Of a stretch of DNA of 30,224 nt, positions 27,417 to 30,224 are shown piece after piece. The notes under the pieces are model-generated. The model ran no database searches and was not told where the DNA came from. It worked only from the letters and a program-made list of their open reading frames with translations. Within the stretch, counting starts at the first letter, position 1. The number at the start of each line of letters is the position of its first letter. The DNA is taken from positions 1 through 30,224 of the IMG/VR virus record IMGVR_UViG_3300029982_000049; one strand, 5' to 3'. The stretch is from a virus. The translations under genes and the position numbers were made by a program.

Positions 27417-28049
27417 CTAAACCCACTTTCCTGTATCAAAGCCTGCGATGAATACATTGTCGAGATCAAAGCCAAACATAGGCAGGGCTCCGAAGAGGTA
27501 TGTGTACTGCACGCCTTCAGGTCTGGGAACTATGTAACCGTTCCTAATCAGGTCCTGCATGATGGAAGTAAACGTACCCGTCATGAAAATGTTGGCTGAC
27601 ATGTTTTGGTTGTCAGCAATGATGATGTTACCAGCCGGAAACAGCTGCTGCCATAGCGGGTACAGACTGTCTAAAGTGCCCGTCCATTGGTTCTGCGCAA
27701 TCTTTGCTTTGATGAGAATACGAAACGTGGTGTCGTCCAACACTGGGCTGACGCCGCCGCTGGGCTGAAACCCAACTGTGCGGTACGCTTGTACTGTTTG
27801 TCCGAGCATGTCAAGCTGTACGCCAGAGGCAGAGTCTAAATCAAAGGCGGTGTCCATCAGCATGATTACGTTCGTCACGTCATCAAACTTGCGTAACAGC
27901 ACATACAGAAGCTTGTTTAGCTTCGGTGAATTGACATACTCACTGGACAGCAGCCCGATGTAGTATCCAAGTGGCAGGGCCTCAAGTGGTTGGTTGCCGT
28001 AGCCACCGAAGCCGAAACCACTAGTGCCAAAATAGGGATTAGTGCTCAT
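27417..28049 (-). CDS. DUF2612-type baseplate/tail protein
   Basis: The protein has 210 residues. YYIGLLSSEYVNSPKLNKLL (29-48), TAFDLDSASGVQLDMLGQTV (67-86), then DTTFRILIKAKIAQNQWTGT (106-125) match DUF2612, a family placed after baseplate J in many myovirus and prophage tail operons, comparable to P2 gpI or Mu gp48. Its ATG overlaps the J-like stop. Role: part of the baseplate rim joining fibres to the J protein. Confidence 0.85.
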   Translation of the reverse strand: MSTNPYFGTSGFGFGGYGNQPLEALPLGYYIGLLSSEYVNSPKLNKLLYVLLRKFDDVTNVIMLMDTAFDLDSASGVQLDMLGQTVQAYRTVGFQPSGGVSPVLDDTTFRILIKAKIAQNQWTGTLDSLYPLWQQLFPAGNIIIADNQNMSANIFMTGTFTSIMQDLIRNGYIVPRPEGVQYTYLFGALPMFGFDLDNVFIAGFDTGKWV

Positions 28050-29278
28050 ACTGTAGTCACCACCACGTTAGCCGCCACACCTTGCGACACATTATAGTAA
28101 TGCGCCATGGCCAGATCCACTGCGCCGGTCGGGCTAGCTGTGAGGCCCATAGTGAGAGCCTGCACACCAAAGGCAGGGCCTAGCAGGCTGGCATTCACAG
28201 CCATGGCCTCGTAATTGATGGCCGAGATAGCCACTGTCTCTCCAATGGCCAATGCGTTCAGGTAGTTGACGATGGCAGTCTGCACAGCAGCCACGACAGC
28301 TGTAGTAGGCGTACCAGTGTAACCGTGGATGCTTACACTGATATAGATGGGGACATACGTAGGCCTGAAGAAACTGATGTTCATGGTGAAACTAGTATTC
28401 GCATCGGTGACCGTTACCGTAGTGGTTCCGTTGGTGAAGCAGCCTATACTCCGTGCACCATAGATGGCCTGCGCCACAGCGGCATCAGTGCCGTTCTCTA
28501 CCACCATGCTGATAGAGTGTGCGGGATTGCCCCAGCTATCAGTAACGCCGGTAGGGTTCTCAATAGAGCTTCCTGGGCCACCTGGAGTTGGTACGCCAGG
28601 ATTGACGCGTGTAACACCCGGCACGGCCAGACATGCGGCCACTGTAGAGGCCAGCGCAGTGACGGATGGTAAGGCCACACTGACGGCCTGCCGTGCACGG
28701 GCTTTGCTGTCTGTTTCAATAGGACTGCCTGGTACGGCTGCCGCTGCATTAGTCACAGTAAACCAGCCGTTAACAGGCGTGTTAATGATCGTAATGCTTC
28801 CCGCAGCTGCCGTTATGCTGCCCGGAGTTGTGCATGAAGCAGCAACGTTGATACTGCCGGTGATGGGTATGATCACAGTGGATGGAAGTACCCACAGATT
28901 ACCGTTGATGTCCTGAGCCGCACCACCTGTTACAGTGGTGGGCGTGATGGTAGAACCGCCCAGTGTCAGTACTGTGGTGGAGTATGTAAACGCGGCGCGC
29001 GCTAGCCCATTCATCTTCAATTGACGGTCTAGCCCTGCACCCACCGCTGTAGCAGGCGAACTCTGGTTGTACACAAGCTGCAAACCAAGGTTACAGTCCG
29101 CGGCTTTCAGTGACAGGATTGAGAGCAGCTGATAGACAGCTGCATTAGGAGTGACGACTTGTGTAGGGCCGTAGATGTTCAAAAATGCCTGTAAGTTATC
29201 GGCCAGAATGGACTGATATGAGGCTACTGTCAGTCCTGCAGGGCCTATAGAAGGAGGGGCGTATGCTGGCACTGACAT
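28046..29278 (-). CDS. Baseplate J-like protein
   Basis: 410 residues, a component of the baseplate wedge of contractile tails (P2 gpJ, Mu gp47). Typical marks: GAGLDRQLKMNGLARAAFTY (80-99), ETDSKARARQAVSVALPSVT (about 189-208), AACLAVPGVTRV and the region after it with a conserved 'EN' (SMVVENGTDAAVAQAIY), then the C-terminal beta domain (YVPIYISVSI). The length fits the family. TAATG overlap with the wedge protein upstream. Confidence 0.9.
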   Translation of the reverse strand: MSVPAYAPPSIGPAGLTVASYQSILADNLQAFLNIYGPTQVVTPNAAVYQLLSILSLKAADCNLGLQLVYNQSSPATAVGAGLDRQLKMNGLARAAFTYSTTVLTLGGSTITPTTVTGGAAQDINGNLWVLPSTVIIPITGSINVAASCTTPGSITAAAGSITIINTPVNGWFTVTNAAAAVPGSPIETDSKARARQAVSVALPSVTALASTVAACLAVPGVTRVNPGVPTPGGPGSSIENPTGVTDSWGNPAHSISMVVENGTDAAVAQAIYGARSIGCFTNGTTTVTVTDANTSFTMNISFFRPTYVPIYISVSIHGYTGTPTTAVVAAVQTAIVNYLNALAIGETVAISAINYEAMAVNASLLGPAFGVQALTMGLTASPTGAVDLAMAHYYNVSQGVAANVVVTTV

Positions 29279-29661
29279 TAGTTCCCCAGACTCGCCGAGT
29301 CACCCGGCGCACTAGAAACGGTTACCTGACCAAAGGTCGTAGTAAATGTGGCTGTAAAAGAAAACTGGCCGTTGGAGAATGACGATTGAATACCGGTGAC
29401 AGATACAACGTAGGGTGTAGCTAGAATGGTCTGCTGGATAATCAGTCGCACGGCATTCTGTGTCTTAGAACTCGCCAGCTGACCGAGCATGCTCTGGAAC
29501 ACAGGCACCCCCAAGTTGAGGTCTTCCCACCACTCGCCCAGAAACAGCTTGAGTCTGGTCAGCACATCTTGAGCCACCGCCTGCGAGTCTGCTAATGCGT
29601 AGGCGGGGTCAAAGATGGGGTCGTAACTAGCATCAAGCTGTAAGTACGTCACGCTGGGCAT
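29278..29661 (-). CDS. Baseplate wedge protein, gp25/Mu gp46-like
   Basis: The protein has 127 residues. VLTRLKLFLGEWWEDLNLGV then PVFQSMLG (33-60) matches the W/gp25/gp46 family, which sits directly upstream of J in contractile tails. The second half (VRLIIQQTILATPYVVSVTG) and a beta-rich end fit. AAAGGAC lies upstream. Synteny with J and DUF2612 strengthens the call. Confidence 0.85.
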   Translation of the reverse strand: MPSVTYLQLDASYDPIFDPAYALADSQAVAQDVLTRLKLFLGEWWEDLNLGVPVFQSMLGQLASSKTQNAVRLIIQQTILATPYVVSVTGIQSSFSNGQFSFTATFTTTFGQVTVSSAPGDSASLGN

Positions 29662-29673
29662 TATGGATGTCCT

Positions 29674-30123
29674 TTACCAAGTGTCATTGATGGCGCCGGG
29701 CAGGAATGTGCTGGCTGCAAAGCTGTCGGTAGCATTACGTAGTGCCGTTAGTGGTCCTGTGTACACCGTATTAGCATTGACTAGTCCTGCCCCTGCAAGT
29801 GTGCCCGATGACACGCTATAGCCACCAGAAGTAATCCAGTATCCAGAAGTAAGATTAAGACATAGAACTAAGTTGGGCGCGCCCTGCAGCACGGTGAAGC
29901 CGGTATCCTGGGAGGCACTCTTTAGTACGGTTCCAAAGCTGTACGTCATACACGCGGTGTTGGCTGTCCAGTCATACATCTTACCTGTAGCTGTGGCATA
30001 CGCCGCCGAGCCACCTGGAGCCACGGCACTCGCTGGCCCCGTGACTCCGTACGCAGTGGTTAGAGTGATTGAAGCGAAGGCCGTGGTGCCGACCAACAAA
30101 ACAGCAATCGCGATCCACTTCAT
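29674..30123 (-). CDS. Secreted-type protein in the baseplate operon, 149 aa
   Basis: The ATG at 30123 has AAGGAG in front; a longer in-frame start at 30156 is not needed. MKWIAIAVLLVGTTAFA then S is a Sec signal peptide. The mature part is beta-rich with a cysteine pair (C79/C109 region, TACMTYSFG and LVLCLNLTSG). No family recognised. It interrupts the structural order just before the wedge protein, so it could be a late-inserted (morons-type) gene or a virion protein; the sequence does not settle this. Confidence 0.65.
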   Translation of the reverse strand: MKWIAIAVLLVGTTAFASITLTTAYGVTGPASAVAPGGSAAYATATGKMYDWTANTACMTYSFGTVLKSASQDTGFTVLQGAPNLVLCLNLTSGYWITSGGYSVSSGTLAGAGLVNANTVYTGPLTALRNATDSFAASTFLPGAINDTW

Positions 30124-30137
30124 GTAGTTCTCCTTAG

Positions 30138-30224
30138 TTACGGAAGCCACGTGCACTCAGTTCCGGGCTCGATCAGAAGGGCGTCAGAAACATTGCTGGT
30201 CTGCCCATACAGTGTCACTGTGTT
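30138..30224 (-). CDS. 3' end of an upstream structural-operon gene (partial)
   Basis: The minus-strand frame is open from the window edge for 28 codons, reading NTVTLYGQTSNVSDALLIEP then GTECTWLP and TAA. It is followed after 14 bases by the next gene's start. The beta-prone end fits a tail protein, but the fragment is too short to name. Confidence 0.55.
   Translation of the reverse strand, partial: NTVTLYGQTSNVSDALLIEPGTECTWLP

Overview
The window is part of the genome of a tailed double-stranded DNA phage, probably a myovirus. A baseplate J-like protein, a gp25/gp46-like wedge protein and a DUF2612-type protein sit together in a late operon, which is the usual arrangement around a contractile-tail baseplate. 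The host cannot be read directly. Promoters look sigma70-like, Shine-Dalgarno sites are canonical and the lysozyme is of the T4 type, so the host is probably Gram-negative. Three tail-locus proteins carry Sec signal peptides in a style I associate with Acidobacteriota. That host guess is weak.

Layout. (1) Positions 1 to about 13.1 kb, plus strand: a dense run of genes joined by ATGA/GTGA overlaps. It encodes an ATP-dependent DNA ligase, a putative ssDNA-binding protein, a family A DNA polymerase, a GIY-YIG/NUMOD3 homing endonuclease broken by a frameshift, a Cas4/RecB-like nuclease, a VRR-NUC nuclease, an SNF2-type helicase, a DUF3846 protein, a DUF6011-like zinc protein and a pyrimidine-dimer glycosylase, with many small unknown proteins between them. 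(2) About 13.3 to 17.9 kb, plus strand: a CAT-anticodon tRNA, then small genes that mostly have their own promoter, a leader hairpin and sometimes an intervening hairpin. It ends with a 624-residue protein bearing two histone H1-like Lys/Ala tails. (3) 18.0 to 20.9 kb, plus strand: nucleotide metabolism and DNA modification, namely ThyX, a DUF6378-like protein, dCMP deaminase, an MT-A70 adenine methyltransferase and a MazG/PRA-PH-like pyrophosphohydrolase. (4) 21.04 to 21.09 kb: a perfect 20-bp-stem terminator between the convergent transcription units. (5) 30.2 down to 21.1 kb, minus strand: baseplate proteins, fibre and spike proteins, then a lysis cassette (GH24 endolysin, holin candidates and membrane proteins of unknown role).

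How it fits together. The early plus-strand block supplies DNA synthesis, processing and repair. The nucleotide block makes dUMP from dCMP, converts it to dTMP and hydrolyses unwanted nucleotides. The methyltransferase may protect the DNA. The minus-strand block builds the tail tip and lyses the cell. The most notable points are a recurring leader design with the Shine-Dalgarno in the loop of a small hairpin near the mRNA 5' end, a reused promoter/leader cassette in front of small genes, the A7 frameshift in the homing endonuclease, a divergent ThyX signature, signal peptides on tail-locus proteins, and in-frame internal starts in two genes.
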